NCBI RefSeq assembly: GCF_001280255.1
Contig: NZ_LHCI01000106.1
Span: forward strand, 1,527,766-1,591,765
DNA: 64,000 nt
Reading direction: 5' to 3'
DNA from: Thermus aquaticus
GTDB lineage: Bacteria > Deinococcota > Deinococci > Deinococcales > Thermaceae
The position numbers were made by a program, and so were the translations under genes. The first letter of the stretch is position 1, and the number at the start of each line of letters is the position of its first letter. A model generated the notes under the pieces. That model was not told where the DNA came from. It did not search any database and worked only from the letters and a program-made list of their open reading frames with translations. This document shows positions 1-8,937 of the stretch, one piece after another.

Positions 1-333
1 GAGGACTACCTCCTGGGCCAGCGCGGCCGGGTCTGGTTCCTGGGAGCCCTCTACCCGCCCCGTGAGGCGGAGGGAGTCCACCGATGGGCCCTCGGCCTCT
101 ACCGGCGGCACTTCCTGAAGATCTACGGGGCCCTGGCCCTTTTGGGGGTGGGGCTTTCCCTCTCTTCCCTCGCCGAGGGCTTAGGGGTCGCCCTCGTTGC
201 CCTGGGATTCGGCCTTGCCCTTTGGTGGCTCAGCTCTTTCCCCCACGACCTGGTGCGCCTAAGGCGAGGCGGCGGGCGGTACAACCCCCTGGACCCGGAG
301 ATCCAGAGGCTCGCAAAGGAGGGGAGAGGATGA
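1..333 (+). CDS. Membrane protein of unknown function, 3' part only
   Basis: The reading frame is open from base 1, so the N terminus lies outside the window. The visible 110 residues hold a polar stretch followed by two close hydrophobic segments (about residues 44-60 and 62-80, ending in LALWWLSSF) and a short basic cytoplasmic-looking tail (LVRLRRGGGRYNPLD). This is compatible with a small inner-membrane protein. The TGA stop overlaps the ATG of the next gene (ATGA), so the two are probably co-transcribed and translationally coupled. I do not recognise the family. Confidence 0.6.
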   Translation, partial: EDYLLGQRGRVWFLGALYPPREAEGVHRWALGLYRRHFLKIYGALALLGVGLSLSSLAEGLGVALVALGFGLALWWLSSFPHDLVRLRRGGGRYNPLDPEIQRLAKEGRG

Positions 334-1916
334 AACGGATGGCGGTGCTTTGGGCGGTGTTCCTTTTGGGTATGGGCGCGTGGGCCGAGCGGATGGCCGA
401 CCGCCTCCACGGCTTCGCCCTGGACCTGCCCGAAGGGTGGAAGGTGGTCCTGGGGGAGGGAGGCCTTCTCCTCACCGACCTGGAAAGCACCCTTCTGGTG
501 CGGGGCATGCCCCTGAAGCCCCCTAAGGAGGCGGTGAGGCCCCTCCTGGAGGAGGCGAGGCGCCTAAGCGGGGGGCAGGCCACCCTCCACTTCAAGCCGG
601 CCTCGGGAGGGCTCATGCTCCTCGCCCGGGGCCTCGGCTACCCCCTTCCCCTCACCCAGGGGGCCATGGGGGACCTCCTCCTCTTCGCCGCAGACCCCCA
701 GGTCCAAGCGGCCCTTTCCGGCCTTCGCTACGAGGCCACCCACCTCCTCCTCCCGGGCCCCAAGAGCCTCCTCGCCGTGAGCGCCTACCTGCCCCAGGAC
801 CTGCCCACGGACCGCAGGAAGGAGGTCCTGGGCCTTCTCCGCTCCCTGGAGTTTTTGGGCCCCGAGAAGCGGGTGCCCTACCGGGTGGAGGCGGTGTTGG
901 ATCCCCTGCTCGGGGTTCCCGCCCTGCGGGTTCCCGTACCCCAGGGGTACACCCTCCAGGGGGGCGTGGTGGGCTTTACCGAAACCCAGCGCCGCCCCGT
1001 CTTCCAGCTTTCCAAGGGTGGGGTGGTTCTCCGGAGGGAGGCGATCTACCTGCAGGCTTTGGCCATCGCCACCCCCTTCGGGGGGAGTCCCAGCACTATC
1101 CTCCTCTGGAACGGACGAGCGGGGAAGGTACCGGGCTTCCTCTGCGCCCAGGGCCCTGGGGAGCTTCCCGCCCTCTTCGCCCAGGGACTTTGGGCCTGGG
1201 AGACGGGGAGCCCTTGGGAAGTGGAAAAGGCCAAGCCCCTCCAGGGGGTGAGCCGGGTGGCCCAGTACCTGGAAAAGGTGCGGGAGGCCTTTTATTGGCA
1301 GATGGGCCAGCAGATGTTAATGGCTATGGGGCGGCCCGGGGACCAGTTCCAGAGCTGGCGGCAGAGCCTGGACCTCCGCGCCCGCCAGGGAAGCGTGGGG
1401 CGGCAGGCCGTGGTGGAGGCCCTGGGGTTCCTCCGGTACGCCCCCTCCTTCGCCGCTTCTTCCGCCGACTGCACCCTCCATTTGGAGATCGCCCTGGTGC
1501 AGGGCCCCAAGGAGGCCCTCGCCCGGGAGGAGGGGGTCCTGGCCGGGGTCCTCCTCGGCCTCGCCCTGGACCCCCGCTGGATGGCTTTGGAGGCGGAAAG
1601 GAGCCGGACGGTGAGCCGCGACCTCACCCGGATGGTCCTCCAGATGAACAAGGAAGCGGAGGAGTTCAACACCTGGATGAGCCGCTCCTGGACCAACCTC
1701 CTCTCCGACCAGACCTACGCCCGCGACCCGGCCACCGGGGAGACCTTCCGCCTCTACAAGCAGTCCTTTGACACGGGGACTTTCTGGCGGGAGCCCGTCT
1801 TCGGAGGGGTGCTGGGAGGCGTGGAGCGAGGCGGGAAGCTGGAAGAGCTCCTCCAGGCCGGGGGCTGGCGGCGCCTGGAGGAGTCCCTAAGCGGGCTTCC
1901 GGGAACGTGGCGGTGA
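330..1916 (+). CDS. Secreted protein of unknown function
   Basis: This 528-residue protein starts at the ATG that overlaps the upstream stop. That start gives a clear signal peptide (MKRMAVLWAVFLLGMGAWA, cleavage after AWA), whereas the longer frame starting at 84 would bury it. The mature protein has no membrane segment after the signal, so it should be periplasmic or surface-located. Residues near 20-180 read like a PsbP/DUF1795-style fold (short beta-rich segments, DLPEGWKV). The C-terminal part carries WTNLLSDQTYARDPATGE, a pattern seen in several secreted proteins of unknown role. No catalytic motif is evident. It probably works with the preceding membrane protein. Confidence 0.75.
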   Translation: MKRMAVLWAVFLLGMGAWAERMADRLHGFALDLPEGWKVVLGEGGLLLTDLESTLLVRGMPLKPPKEAVRPLLEEARRLSGGQATLHFKPASGGLMLLARGLGYPLPLTQGAMGDLLLFAADPQVQAALSGLRYEATHLLLPGPKSLLAVSAYLPQDLPTDRRKEVLGLLRSLEFLGPEKRVPYRVEAVLDPLLGVPALRVPVPQGYTLQGGVVGFTETQRRPVFQLSKGGVVLRREAIYLQALAIATPFGGSPSTILLWNGRAGKVPGFLCAQGPGELPALFAQGLWAWETGSPWEVEKAKPLQGVSRVAQYLEKVREAFYWQMGQQMLMAMGRPGDQFQSWRQSLDLRARQGSVGRQAVVEALGFLRYAPSFAASSADCTLHLEIALVQGPKEALAREEGVLAGVLLGLALDPRWMALEAERSRTVSRDLTRMVLQMNKEAEEFNTWMSRSWTNLLSDQTYARDPATGETFRLYKQSFDTGTFWREPVFGGVLGGVERGGKLEELLQAGGWRRLEESLSGLPGTWR

Positions 1917-1927
1917 GGGCAGTGGGG

Positions 1928-1933
1928 TATAAT
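1928..1933 (+). promoter_or_regulatory. Leaderless -10 box of the aminotransferase gene
   Basis: A perfect TATAAT ends 7 nt before the ATG at 1941, so the transcript should begin at or next to the start codon. No convincing -35 hexamer lies 16-18 nt upstream. This geometry is common in Thermus and Deinococcus. There is no Shine-Dalgarno sequence before the ATG, which supports leaderless translation. Confidence 0.55.
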
Positions 1934-1940
1934 CCCCGCC

Positions 1941-3257
1941 ATGGATCTCAGGGCCCTCCACAAGCGGCACGTCCTCACCCCCTGGGTGGCGCAGAGGCCC
2001 CTGGACCCGCCCCTGGTGGTGCGGGGGGAGGGGGTGTGGCTTTGGGATGCCGAGGGGAGGCGCTACCTGGACCTCTCGGCGGGCCTGGTGGCGGTGAACC
2101 TGGGCCACGGCCACCCCCGCCTGAGCCGGGCCATCGCCGAGCAGGCCGCCACGCTGGCCTACGCCGCCCCAAGCCTCTTCCACGACAAACGGGCCCTCCT
2201 GGCCAAGGCCCTCTCCGACCTGGCCCCCTGGCCGGAAGGGGCCCGGGTCTTCTTCACCCCTTCCGGCGCCGAGGCCAACGAGGACGCCCTTAAGTTTGTC
2301 CGCCACTTGACGGGCCGCTCCAAGGTCCTCGCCGCCTACCGCTCCTTCCACGGGGCCACCCACGGCGCCGCCGCCCTCACCGGGGAAAACCGCAGGTGGC
2401 CCGCCGAGCCCGCCATCCCGGGGGTGGTCCACTTCTTCGCCCCCTACCCCTACCGGAGCCCCTTTTACACCGAGGACCCCAAGGAGGAGGCCAAGAGGGC
2501 CCTGGAGCACCTGGAAAGGGTCCTCCTCCACGAGGACCCCAAGCGGGTGGCTGCCATCTTCCTGGAGCCGGTGGTGGGCTCCAACGGGGTGATCGTCTAC
2601 CCCCCGGGGTACTTGGAGGGGGTGCGGGAGATCTGCGATCGGCACGGGATTCTTTTGGTCTTTGACGAGGTGATGACGGGCTTCGGCCGGGTGGGGGCGG
2701 CCTTGGCCGCCGAGCGCTTGGGGGTGGTGCCTGACCTCATCACCTTCGCCAAGGGGGTGACCTCGGCCTATGTGCCCCTGGGCGGGGTCCTGGTGCGGGA
2801 GGGGCTGGCCCGGGCCTTTGACGAGACCCCCCTGCCCACGGGGCACACCTACGCCGGACACCCCCTGGCGGTGGCGGCGGGCCTGGCGGCCCTCGAGGCC
2901 TACCGGGAGGAGGGGCTCTTTGAGCAGGCGAGGCGGCTTGAGCCCTTCTTCCTGGAGGCCCTGAGGCCCCTTCTGGACCACCCCTGGGTGGGGGAGGTAA
3001 GGGGGCTTGGGGCCTTCTATGGGGTGGAGCTGGTGCGGGACAAGGGGACCAAGGAGCCCCTCTCCCCCTGGCACGCCCCCTTCAGCCCGCCCATGCAGGC
3101 TCTCCTGAAGGCCCTCTTCCGGGAAGGGGTCTACGTCCTGGCCAAGCACAACGTCCTGATCGTGGCCCCGCCCCTCACCATCCGGGAGGAGGAGTTCCTG
3201 GAGGGGGTGGAACGGCTTTCCCGCGCCCTCAGGCGGGTGGAGGTGGGGGTCGGCTAA
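1941..3257 (+). CDS. Class-III PLP-dependent aminotransferase
   Basis: The 438-residue protein is a fold-type I transaminase that moves an amino group from an amine or omega-amino acid to a 2-oxo acid in the cytoplasm. Landmarks are the phosphate-cup segment SGAEANEDALKFVR (108-121), FDEVMTGFGRVG with the PLP-pyridine Asp at 242, and the Schiff-base Lys271 in TFAKGVTSAYVPLGG. The length is typical of the omega-amino acid:pyruvate, taurine:pyruvate and 2-aminoethylphosphonate group. The substrate cannot be read from sequence. The start is the ATG just after a TATAAT box. The next gene follows after 13 nt. Confidence 0.88.
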   Translation: MDLRALHKRHVLTPWVAQRPLDPPLVVRGEGVWLWDAEGRRYLDLSAGLVAVNLGHGHPRLSRAIAEQAATLAYAAPSLFHDKRALLAKALSDLAPWPEGARVFFTPSGAEANEDALKFVRHLTGRSKVLAAYRSFHGATHGAAALTGENRRWPAEPAIPGVVHFFAPYPYRSPFYTEDPKEEAKRALEHLERVLLHEDPKRVAAIFLEPVVGSNGVIVYPPGYLEGVREICDRHGILLVFDEVMTGFGRVGAALAAERLGVVPDLITFAKGVTSAYVPLGGVLVREGLARAFDETPLPTGHTYAGHPLAVAAGLAALEAYREEGLFEQARRLEPFFLEALRPLLDHPWVGEVRGLGAFYGVELVRDKGTKEPLSPWHAPFSPPMQALLKALFREGVYVLAKHNVLIVAPPLTIREEEFLEGVERLSRALRRVEVGVG

Positions 3258-3270
3258 AGGCCGGGATGCC

Positions 3271-4935
3271 ATGGCGCGGAGCTACGGCGACCTCCTGGCC
3301 CTTCTCTCGGCCCTGGAGGGGAAGCCCTACCCCTTCTACAAGGACCTGAAGGGCGTGTGGCGGGGGGAAGGGTTTTCCTTGCGCTTCGTCCACGTCCAGG
3401 GGGACCCCTTCGCTAGCCCCAGCGTCCTGGAGGTGCGCTACCGGGAGGGCCTGGAGGGGCTTCGGGTCTACGGGAGCCTCGAGGGGTGCATCGCCCTGGA
3501 GGACTTCCTCCTAAGGAGCCTCAAGGCCCGCCTCCGCTCCCTGCCCAGGGTGGGGGGAAGCGGCCACTCCGGGGAGGTCTACGTGGCCGTGGAAAGCCCC
3601 AAGGTCCTGAAGCGGGCCGGGGTCCACCTGGGGGAGGAGCTCCATTTGCGCTTCCGCCTGGGCCTTCCCGCCCATGGCAGGCGCATCCTGGGGAAGGAGG
3701 CGGCGAGGCTCTTCAAGGCCCTTTTGGAGCACCTCCGGGGCTTCCTCCAGGACCTGGACACGAGGGCCCTCCTCGCCCACGTCCACCAGGCGGAGGACTT
3801 CGCCTATATCCAGAAGCGCCTTCCCGAGCGGGGCCTGGTGGCCTTCGTGGGGGATGGGGCCATCCTCCCCCGGGAAAGCGGGGTGAGCCAAAGGCCCCTT
3901 AAGGGGGCCATCCCCTTCAGAAGCCCCCCCTCCCTCAGGGTGGCCTTCCGAGTGCCCCACGCCGGGGAGGTCTTGGGCATGGGGCTTCCCCGGGGCCTCA
4001 CCCTCATCACCGGGGGCGGGTTCCACGGCAAGACCACCCTTTTGGAGGCCCTGGTCCACGGGGTCCACCCCCACATCCCCGGGGACGGCCGGGAGTGGGT
4101 GGTGACCGAGGCCTGGGCCCAGCGGGTCCAGTCCGAGGACGGGCGGAGCGTGAAGGGGGTGGACCTGAGGCCCTTCGTTCACGACCTTCCCCTGGGCCAG
4201 GACACCAGCTTCTTCTCCACCGAGGACGCCTCGGGCTCCACCAGCCTGGCGGCGGCCATCCTCGAGGCCCTGGAGCTCGGGGCCCGGACCCTCTTCCTGG
4301 ACGAGGACACCTCGGCCACCAACCTCCTGGTTCGGGACGCCCGCATGCAGGCCTTGGTGAAGCGGGAGACCCTTACCCCCCTTCTGGACCGGGTGGGGGA
4401 CCTGAAGGCCCTGGGCGTGAGCCTGGTCCTGGTGGTGGGGGGCGTGGGCGACTACCTGGACCTGGCCGACACCGTGGTCCTGATGGAGGAGTACTTGCCC
4501 AAGGAGGTGACGGAAGAGGCCCGGGCCGTGGCCCAGAGCCACCCCACGGGCCGCCTTTACGGCGAGCCCCGCTACCCCTTAAAGGTGCCTCCCCGGGCTC
4601 CCTTGCCGGAGAGCTTTGACCCCAGGCGGGGCAGGCGGGAGAGGGTCAAGGGCCGGGGCTTGAGGGAGCTCCTCTACGGGGAGGAGGTGGTGGACCTCTC
4701 GGCCTTGGACCTCCACGAGAACGCCCAGGTGCGCCTCCTCGGGGCCCTTTTCCGCCGCCTGGAGCGCCTGGCCGACGGCAGGACGCCCCTCAAGGCCCTG
4801 GTGGAAAGGGCCTTGGCGGTGGAGGACCTCTTCGCCCTGGAGGAGGTCCCGGAGCTTTCCGCCACGCGCCCTTTGGAGCTTGGGGCGGCGGTGAACCGGC
4901 TCAGGGGGCTTGTGGTGCAAAAGCTGGAGAGGTGA
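3271..4935 (+). CDS. ABC-class ATPase (PF09818-type)
   Basis: The 554-residue cytoplasmic protein matches the predicted 'ATPase of the ABC class' family: an N-terminal domain of about 240 residues, then a P-loop GGGFHGKTTLL near residue 248, a serine-rich segment (ASGSTSLAAAI), and a Walker-B-like LFLDEDTSATN near 340. There are no transmembrane segments, so it is not a transporter subunit. It resembles SMC/Rad50-like or MutS-like soluble ABC ATPases. The biological role of the family is unknown; links to RNA or DNA processing have been suggested. It lies 13 nt after the aminotransferase, and its stop overlaps the next ATG (TGATG). Confidence 0.8.
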   Translation: MARSYGDLLALLSALEGKPYPFYKDLKGVWRGEGFSLRFVHVQGDPFASPSVLEVRYREGLEGLRVYGSLEGCIALEDFLLRSLKARLRSLPRVGGSGHSGEVYVAVESPKVLKRAGVHLGEELHLRFRLGLPAHGRRILGKEAARLFKALLEHLRGFLQDLDTRALLAHVHQAEDFAYIQKRLPERGLVAFVGDGAILPRESGVSQRPLKGAIPFRSPPSLRVAFRVPHAGEVLGMGLPRGLTLITGGGFHGKTTLLEALVHGVHPHIPGDGREWVVTEAWAQRVQSEDGRSVKGVDLRPFVHDLPLGQDTSFFSTEDASGSTSLAAAILEALELGARTLFLDEDTSATNLLVRDARMQALVKRETLTPLLDRVGDLKALGVSLVLVVGGVGDYLDLADTVVLMEEYLPKEVTEEARAVAQSHPTGRLYGEPRYPLKVPPRAPLPESFDPRRGRRERVKGRGLRELLYGEEVVDLSALDLHENAQVRLLGALFRRLERLADGRTPLKALVERALAVEDLFALEEVPELSATRPLELGAAVNRLRGLVVQKLER

Positions 4936-5663
4936 TGTCGGGCCTTCCCTCGGCCGAGCTTCTAAGTGCCCGCACTTTGGTTTCGCAACATGGGGTGCCC
5001 AAGTCGGGGCTTTGGAAGGGCTTTTCTGGGGCCCCCACCGCGGCAAAAGCCGCGGTGGGGTACTTGGGCCTTCCCTCCCTTTCCCGGGCCCGCCTCCTGG
5101 CCGGGGACCCGTGGAGGCGGGTGGGCTGGGTCCACGTGGTGGACGTGCCGGAGCCCGCCGCCGTCGCCCTGGCGGTGCCCCAGTTCTTTGAGACCTTCCC
5201 TGAGCCCGCCCTTTCCGTCCTGGCCCGGGCGGGAGTGGCGGCGTTGGAGCTTCCTTGGGAGATCCCCTTCGCCCAGGTCAGCGAGGAGGTCTTGAGGCGG
5301 CTTTTGGCCCAGCAGCCGGAGGTGGAGAAGAGGGCCCGGAGCCTGCACCGGGCCCTGATGGCCGCCCTTCTGGAGCAGGCGGGGTTGGCCCTGGCCTTCT
5401 CTTCCGATGCCCCGGTGGTGCGGGAGGTGGGTCCCCTGAAGGGGGCCCTGGCGGCGGGCCGGCCCCTGATGGGAAGAGGGATCCCCCTGGAGCGGGCCCT
5501 TTTCTACTACACTCGGCCTGAGGCGAGCGCCCTGCCCCCGGCCAGACTCTGGCCCGGGGAGCGGGCCGACCTGGTGGTCTTTGATCGGGACCCTTTGGAA
5601 CACCCGGAGGAAGCCCGGGTGGTGCGCGTGGAGGTGGACGGTGTGGCGGTCTTTACAGCTTGA
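4935..5663 (+). pseudogene. Truncated amidohydrolase (YtcJ-like) with a repeat in its 5' part
   Basis: The 242-codon frame starts at an ATG overlapping the previous stop. From about residue 45 it reads like the C-terminal third of a PF07969 amidohydrolase: LALAFSSDAPVV with the metal-ligand Asp, a loop with RGIPLERALFYYTRPEASAL, then the composite-domain end WPGERADLVVFDRDPL and VVRVEVDGVAVFTA. Family members have about 500 residues. The N-terminal HxH metal site and most of the barrel are missing. In their place are 10 codons followed by the 104-nt hairpin repeat (4963-5066), read through in frame. It is most likely a decayed gene, although a short protein could still be made. The end overlaps the next gene by about 23 nt. 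Confidence 0.65.
4963..5066 (+). repeat. Interspersed 104-nt hairpin repeat, copy 1
   Basis: This copy begins TAAGTGCCCGC and ends GGGGTACTTG. It shares about 96% of its bases with copy 3 (29794-29897) and about 91% with copy 2 (8938-9041). Near its 3' end is a perfect 12-bp stem, CCCCACCGCGGC (5033-5044) with GCCGCGGTGGGG (5049-5060), closed by an AAAA loop. The two ends are imperfect inverted copies (TAAGTGCCC versus TAAGTACCC in the other orientation), as in a MITE. There is no ORF of its own. It lies inside the amidohydrolase remnant. Confidence 0.9.
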
Positions 5664-7353
5664 CCTGAAGGCGAAAAAGGCGTTTTGGCAGGAGGTGGCC
5701 CCGGAGGAGGTGGCCTTCGGGGGGCGGTACCGCACAGGCAGGATCCTGCTGGAGCGGGAGGCCCACCGCTTTGACCCCCTCTCCCCGGAGAACCCCCTGG
5801 TCTTCGCCGTGGGGCCCCTGGCGGGCACGGGGTTTTCCAACGCCAACCGCACCAGCGTGGGCACCCGGAGCCCCCTCACCCTGGGCATCAAGGAGGCCAA
5901 CGGCGGGGGCACCTTCGGCTACGCCCTGGGGCAGATGAAGCTGGCCTGGCTGGTCCTCGAGGGCCAGAGCGAGGACTGGGTGGTCCTCCGCCTTACCAGG
6001 TCGGGGGAGGTCTTCTTTGACCCGGCTGAAGACCTCCTCGGCCTTGGTAACTTCGCCGCCGCCAAAAAGCTCTTCGCCGCCTACGGGGAGCGGATCGCCT
6101 TCGCCCTTATGGGGCCTGTGGGGGAGAGGCTTGGGCTTCTTTCCGGCATCGCCTTCTCCGACATAGACGGGCGCCCCTCCCGCCTGGCGGCCCGGGGCGG
6201 CGTGGGGGCGGTGATGGGCCTGAAAAGGGTCAAGGCTATCGTGGTGGAGGTGCCGGGGAAGGCGGAGATCTGGGATAAGCCCAAGGTGCTGGAGGCCGTC
6301 CGCCGCTACGCCAGGCTCCTCCGGGAGGACCCCCTGGTCATGCAGTTTTACAACGCCATCGGCACCATGGGCATGGCCGACTTCCAGAACGCCTTCGGCG
6401 GCCTGCCCGTGCGCAACTTCCGCGAGGGGCGGCTTTCTCCACCGGAGGCCTTCCGCATGGGCGGGCAGCACATCGCCCCCCTCAACAAGAGCCGGGGCGG
6501 CAAGCACACCCACGCCTGCATGCCGGGGTGCGTCATCCAGTGCTCCAACGTGATCGTGGACGAGAAGGGGGAGGAGGTGGTCTCCCCCCTGGAGTACGAG
6601 ACCATCGGCCTCCTCGGCACCAACTGCGGCCTCCCCGACCCCGATGGGCTGGCCCGCCTCAACCGCCTGGCCAACGACCTGGGCATAGACACCATTGAGA
6701 CCGGGGCCAGCCTGGCCCTCTTCATGGAGAAGGGCCTGGCCGACTGGGGGGACTACGCCTTCATGGAGGAGAGGCTCCGCTCCCTTTACCAAGACGGCGA
6801 GGAGGCCCGCCTCCTGGCCCAGGGGACGGCCCGGCTAGGGGAGGCCCTGGGCGTGGAAAGGGTTCCCGTCATCAAGCGGCAGGCCATCTCCGCCTATGAC
6901 CCCCGGGTGGTGGAGGCCACGGGCATCACCATGATGATCACCGCCCAGGGGGCGGACCACACGGCCGGCAACGCGCCCAGGCTGGAGACCCGGGCCATGA
7001 AGGTGGAGGAGGTCCTCGAGGCCAGCTACACCGCCCAGGTGAACGCCGCCGCCAACGACGCCCTGGGCCTTTGCGTCTTCGGGGGAAGCGTCACCAACAA
7101 GGAGGTGGCCTTCGTGGTGGAGGCGGTGAACGCCGCCCTTGGCACCCGCCTCACCCCGGAGTTCTGGCGGGAGGTGGGGGAGGGGGTCTTGAGGCTGGAG
7201 CACCGCTTCAACCACCTGGCGGGCTTCACCCACCAGGACGACCGCCTCCCCCGCTTCTTCTATGAGGAGCCCGTGCCCCCCAAGGGGTACACGGCCCGCT
7301 TCACCCCCGAGGACCTCACGCCCCTTTACGAGAGGCTCCACCAGGGGTCGTAA
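5641..7353 (+). CDS. aor: Aldehyde:ferredoxin oxidoreductase family protein
   Basis: The 570-residue cytoplasmic tungsto- or molybdopterin enzyme of the AOR family oxidises aldehydes to acids with a [4Fe-4S] cluster and ferredoxin. Evidence: the N-terminal domain (GPLAGTGFSNANRTSVGTRSPL; KEANGGGTFG), the cluster motif CMPGCVIQC in the middle, and a late Cys in ALGLCVFGGS as the fourth ligand. A GTG at 5641 (MWRSLQLDLKAKK) is preferred over the far upstream ATG at 5581, because the homologous N terminus begins around 'LDLK'. It overlaps the 3' end of the amidohydrolase remnant. Its own 3' end overlaps the convergent acyl-CoA dehydrogenase gene by 28 nt. The aldehyde substrate is unknown. Confidence 0.85.
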   Translation: MWRSLQLDLKAKKAFWQEVAPEEVAFGGRYRTGRILLEREAHRFDPLSPENPLVFAVGPLAGTGFSNANRTSVGTRSPLTLGIKEANGGGTFGYALGQMKLAWLVLEGQSEDWVVLRLTRSGEVFFDPAEDLLGLGNFAAAKKLFAAYGERIAFALMGPVGERLGLLSGIAFSDIDGRPSRLAARGGVGAVMGLKRVKAIVVEVPGKAEIWDKPKVLEAVRRYARLLREDPLVMQFYNAIGTMGMADFQNAFGGLPVRNFREGRLSPPEAFRMGGQHIAPLNKSRGGKHTHACMPGCVIQCSNVIVDEKGEEVVSPLEYETIGLLGTNCGLPDPDGLARLNRLANDLGIDTIETGASLALFMEKGLADWGDYAFMEERLRSLYQDGEEARLLAQGTARLGEALGVERVPVIKRQAISAYDPRVVEATGITMMITAQGADHTAGNAPRLETRAMKVEEVLEASYTAQVNAAANDALGLCVFGGSVTNKEVAFVVEAVNAALGTRLTPEFWREVGEGVLRLEHRFNHLAGFTHQDDRLPRFFYEEPVPPKGYTARFTPEDLTPLYERLHQGS

Positions 7354-8870
7354 AGCTCTGGTCTAGCCGCCTCCTTGGGAAGGCTTTCCCCTTCCAGGAA
7401 GCGGCGGGCGTAGAGCCTGGCCATCTCCCCGTAGGGCTCGCCCATAGCCTCCAAGGCGTGGACGCTGACGGCGTCGGCGAGCCGCCTCAGGGCCTCCTTG
7501 GCCTGCCACGCCCCCCCTTCCCTTAGAAGCCCCAGGGCCCCCTCGGCGGCCTTCAGGGCCAGGGGGGTGCCCTTCAGCATCTCCAGGAGGGGCTCGTGGG
7601 CCCGCTTCTTGGCCACGGCCTCCAGCATGTCCAGGGCCTGGATGTTAGCGGGGCCTTCCCAGATGGGGGTGATGAGGGCCTCCCGGTGGAAGCGGGCCAC
7701 GCCGTAGTCCTCCAAGAAGCCCAGGCCCCCGAAGAGCTCCATGGCGAGCCCGGTGATTTGGGCGGCGTGCTCGGCGGTGCGCCCCTTGGCCAGGTGGGAG
7801 AGGAGGCGGGCCAGGTGGTAGCCCTGGGAGTAGGGGGGCCTTTCCTCCCAGACCTGGTCAAACCGGGCCACGGCCAGGAAGGCCAGGGCCGTGCCCGCCA
7901 CCTGCCTTAAGCGCATCTCCAAAAGGTCGTGCTGGACCAGGTCGTGGTCCAGAAGCCTCCTGCCAAAGGCCGTGCGGCGGCGCACCCGGAAGAGGACCTC
8001 CAGGTGGGCCTTCTTGGCGAGGCCCATGGCGGCCACGGCGTTGGCCAGGCGGGCCACGGTGAGGGTTTCCAGGGTGTAGTAGATCCCCTCCTCGGGCCTG
8101 CCGAGGAGGTAGGCGAGGCTTCCCTCCAGCTCCACCTCCCCCGAGGGCACGGCCCGGGTGGCCAGCTTCTCCTTGAAGCGGCGCACCCGGAAGTTGAGCC
8201 TCCCCTCCACCTCCCGGGGCAGGAGGAAGAGGGCGAGCCCCTTGGGGCCCTCCGGGGCGCCTTCGGGCCGGGCGGTGACCAGGGCGTAGTCGGCGAGGCC
8301 CGCCCCCGAGGCGAAGTACTTGTCCCCGTGGTAAAGCCGGTAGGCCTCTCCCTCCCGCCGCGCCAGGGTGCGGTTGGCCCCCAGGTCGCTTCCTCCCTGG
8401 ACCTCCGTCATCCAGGTGGCCCCGTAGGCCTTCCCGTAAAGGAGTTCCCGCTTCACCGCCTCCCACTCGGGGGCGTACTTGTGGAGGGCGTAGGCCACCT
8501 GGTGGGTGATGGTGAGGATGCAGTAAAGCCCCCCGTCCGCCAGGAGGTAGCCCATGGCGTAGTGCAGGGGCCAGCCCCGGCCCTCGTAGGCGGGGCGGAC
8601 CATGGGGCGGAGCTTTTCCAAAAGGGCCCTCTCCGCCGGGGAGAGCAGGGCCCGGTCTATGCGGTTCCCGTCCAGGTCGTGCATCAGGAGGCGGGGAGGG
8701 GAGAGGGCGTCCACGTGGTGGGCCACCTCCAGGACCTCCTCCCCCACCAGCCTCCCAAAGGCGGAAAGCTCCTCCTGGGGCAGGCCTGGGGCGAAGGCCT
8801 CCAGGACGGCCTGTAGGTCCGGGTCCAGGGCGTAGTGGTTCTGGCCCAGGCTGTAGAGGATGCCCTGCAT
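7326..8870 (-). CDS. AidB-like acyl-CoA dehydrogenase
   Basis: The 514-residue FAD enzyme belongs to the acyl-CoA dehydrogenase superfamily, AidB branch. Typical pieces are GATWMTEVQGGSDLGANRT (flavin and substrate contact), a middle beta domain, RTAFGRRLLDHDLVQHDLLEMR, and FGGLGFLEDYGVARFHREALITPIWEGP near the C terminus. AidB proteins have an alkylation-damage-associated role in E. coli; whether this one acts on an acyl-CoA is not shown by sequence. The ATG at 8870 (MQGILYSLGQNHY) follows a GGAGG site. The longer frame to 9038 only translates the 104-nt repeat. It has its own sigma-A promoter (8890-8918). Confidence 0.88.
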   Translation of the reverse strand: MQGILYSLGQNHYALDPDLQAVLEAFAPGLPQEELSAFGRLVGEEVLEVAHHVDALSPPRLLMHDLDGNRIDRALLSPAERALLEKLRPMVRPAYEGRGWPLHYAMGYLLADGGLYCILTITHQVAYALHKYAPEWEAVKRELLYGKAYGATWMTEVQGGSDLGANRTLARREGEAYRLYHGDKYFASGAGLADYALVTARPEGAPEGPKGLALFLLPREVEGRLNFRVRRFKEKLATRAVPSGEVELEGSLAYLLGRPEEGIYYTLETLTVARLANAVAAMGLAKKAHLEVLFRVRRRTAFGRRLLDHDLVQHDLLEMRLRQVAGTALAFLAVARFDQVWEERPPYSQGYHLARLLSHLAKGRTAEHAAQITGLAMELFGGLGFLEDYGVARFHREALITPIWEGPANIQALDMLEAVAKKRAHEPLLEMLKGTPLALKAAEGALGLLREGGAWQAKEALRRLADAVSVHALEAMGEPYGEMARLYARRFLEGESLPKEAARPELYDPWWSLS

Positions 8871-8889
8871 CTTGACCTCCTTTCCCCGG

Positions 8890-8918
8890 AGGCTACGGGC
8901 CCCCGGGCCCTTTGTCAA
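8890..8918 (-). promoter_or_regulatory. Sigma-A promoter of the acyl-CoA dehydrogenase gene
   Basis: Read on the minus strand there is a perfect -35 TTGACA (8918-8913), a 17-nt spacer and a -10 TAGCCT (8895-8890). The -10 is about 20 nt upstream of the ATG, which is preceded by AAAGGAGG. The -35 box lies 20 nt from the end of repeat copy 2. Confidence 0.65.
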
Positions 8919-8937
8919 GGGCGGGGGATGGGTGGGA

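Noticed and set aside
1887-3272. 461-codon frame on the minus strand opposite the aminotransferase
   Set aside because: Gly/Pro/His-rich composition typical of antisense shadows in GC-rich coding DNA; the plus strand encodes a clear transaminase.
4936-4942. TGTCGGG, a half-site of the cas palindrome
   Set aside because: No matching CCCGACA arm at the required spacing; single half-sites are expected by chance.
5581-5640. Upstream ATG at 5581 for the aldehyde:ferredoxin oxidoreductase
   Set aside because: The extra 20 residues are the out-of-frame amidohydrolase tail and lack AOR-family similarity; the GTG at 5641 meets the family start.
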